Shown here piece by piece: positions 4,493 to 5,025 of a stretch of DNA of 5,025 bases. A model generated the notes under the pieces. It did no database searches, had not been told where the DNA came from, and saw only the letters and a list, made by a program, of their open reading frames with translations. This DNA is from Propionibacteriaceae bacterium (GTDB lineage Bacteria > Actinomycetota > Actinomycetes > Propionibacteriales > Propionibacteriaceae): assembly GCA_003153855.1 (NCBI GenBank), contig PMBM01000156.1, positions 13,667 to 18,691 of the forward strand, given 5' to 3'. The position numbers were made by a program, and so were the translations under genes. The stretch's first letter is position 1. Each line of letters begins with the position of its first letter.

Positions 4493-5025
4493 ATGAGTGT
4501 CAACAGCTTCGGAGCCAAGTCGACCCTGACGGTCGACGGCACTGCCTACGAGATCTTCCGCCTGGATGCGGTGGACGGGCAGGCCAAGCTCCCGTACAGC
4601 CTCAAGGTCCTGCTGGAGAACCTTCTCCGCACCGAGGACGGGGCCAACATCACCAAGGCCGACATCGAGGCCCTCGCGTCGTGGGACCCCGCCGCGGAGC
4701 CCGACAAGGAGATCCAGTTCACGCCGGCCCGCGTGATCATGCAGGACTTCACGGGCGTGCCCTGCGTCGTCGACCTCGCCACGATGCGTGAGGCTGTCGC
4801 CGAGCTGGGCGGCGACCCCGCCAAGGTCAACCCGCTGTCGCCCGCGGAGCTCGTCATCGACCACTCGGTCATCGCGGACGTCTTCGGCACGTCGGACTCG
4901 TTCCGGCGCAACGTCGAGCTCGAGTACGAGCGCAACGTCGAGCGCTACCAGTTCCTCCGCTGGGGCCAGACGGCGTTCGACGACTTCAAGGTCGTACCTC
5001 CGGGCACCGGCATCGTGCACCAGGT
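4493..5025 (+). CDS. acnA: Aconitate hydratase AcnA (N-terminal part, 3' end outside window)
   Basis: TCA-cycle enzyme interconverting citrate and isocitrate through cis-aconitate with a [4Fe-4S] cluster, in the cytoplasm. I translated 177 residues from the ATG with no stop: [16 protein letters not shown] at the start, then [14 protein letters not shown] at 33-46, [20 protein letters not shown] at 80-99, [10 protein letters not shown] at 117-126 and [17 protein letters not shown] at 146-162, ending at [10 protein letters not shown]. These are hallmark N-terminal blocks of the AcnA/IRP1 type rather than AcnB. Q84, D123 and H124 correspond to substrate-pocket residues of the family. The cluster cysteines lie in the missing part; full length should be about 890-940 residues. 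The start is fixed by a strong ribosome binding site. It has its own promoter region with a palindromic operator and is probably transcribed separately from the methyltransferase gene, 145 bp upstream on the same strand. Nothing looks broken in the visible part. Confidence 0.96.
   Translation, partial: MSVNSFGAKSTLTVDGTAYEIFRLDAVDGQAKLPYSLKVLLENLLRTEDGANITKADIEALASWDPAAEPDKEIQFTPARVIMQDFTGVPCVVDLATMREAVAELGGDPAKVNPLSPAELVIDHSVIADVFGTSDSFRRNVELEYERNVERYQFLRWGQTAFDDFKVVPPGTGIVHQ

Noticed and set aside
3151..4542. 463-codon open frame on the minus strand over the methyltransferase gene
   Set aside because: Antisense to a complete enzyme gene with all catalytic motifs; low-complexity His/Arg/Asp-rich translation and no ribosome binding site signal.
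3332..5020. 562-codon open frame on the minus strand opposite the methyltransferase and aconitase genes
   Set aside because: It lies antisense to two well-recognised genes, has arginine/proline/glycine-rich composition typical of GC-rich shadow frames, and shows no family motif.

Overview
The window is high-GC DNA (about two thirds G+C by eye, third codon positions almost all G or C) with GTG starts, tight gene spacing and actinobacterial protein families. It most likely comes from an actinobacterial chromosome; a Nocardioidaceae-like source is a guess. The gene order (two TrkA/RCK genes, a divergent APC/KimA-type permease, then a TRAM/TrmA-type RNA methyltransferase) matches, from memory, the Mycobacterium tuberculosis order ceoC-ceoB / Rv2690c-Rv2689c. 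This is core chromosome. I see no insertion sequence, phage gene, CRISPR array, tRNA or rRNA.

Layout. Positions 1-389 (minus strand) hold the 5' part of a TrkA-type RCK protein that runs off the left edge. Positions 398-1060 (minus) hold a second, complete TrkA-type RCK protein, 8 bp upstream of the first and in the same operon. Positions 1061-1148 are a compact divergent promoter region. Positions 1149-3191 (plus) encode a 680-residue KimA-type potassium/proton symporter of the APC superfamily. Positions 3193-4347 (plus) encode a TrmA/RlmD-type m5U RNA methyltransferase with a TRAM domain and an iron-sulphur cysteine set, starting one base after the permease stop. Positions 4348-4492 are an intergenic region with a perfect 18-bp palindrome and a strong ribosome binding site. 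Positions 4493-5025 (plus) hold the N-terminal 177 residues of aconitase A, cut by the right edge.

How the parts work together. The left half looks like a potassium-homeostasis locus: a membrane transporter read divergently from two cytoplasmic RCK proteins that could sense NAD(H), ATP/ADP or a cyclic dinucleotide. No TrkH/KtrB-type channel is visible, so the partner of the RCK pair is open. The methyltransferase is probably co-transcribed and translationally coupled with the permease. Aconitase is a separate unit that appears to have its own operator.

I did not find a wholly new system. The most useful leads are the KimA assignment with its likely RCK partners, the apparently leaderless permease mRNA, the hairpin at the start of the methyltransferase gene, and the palindrome in the aconitase promoter.
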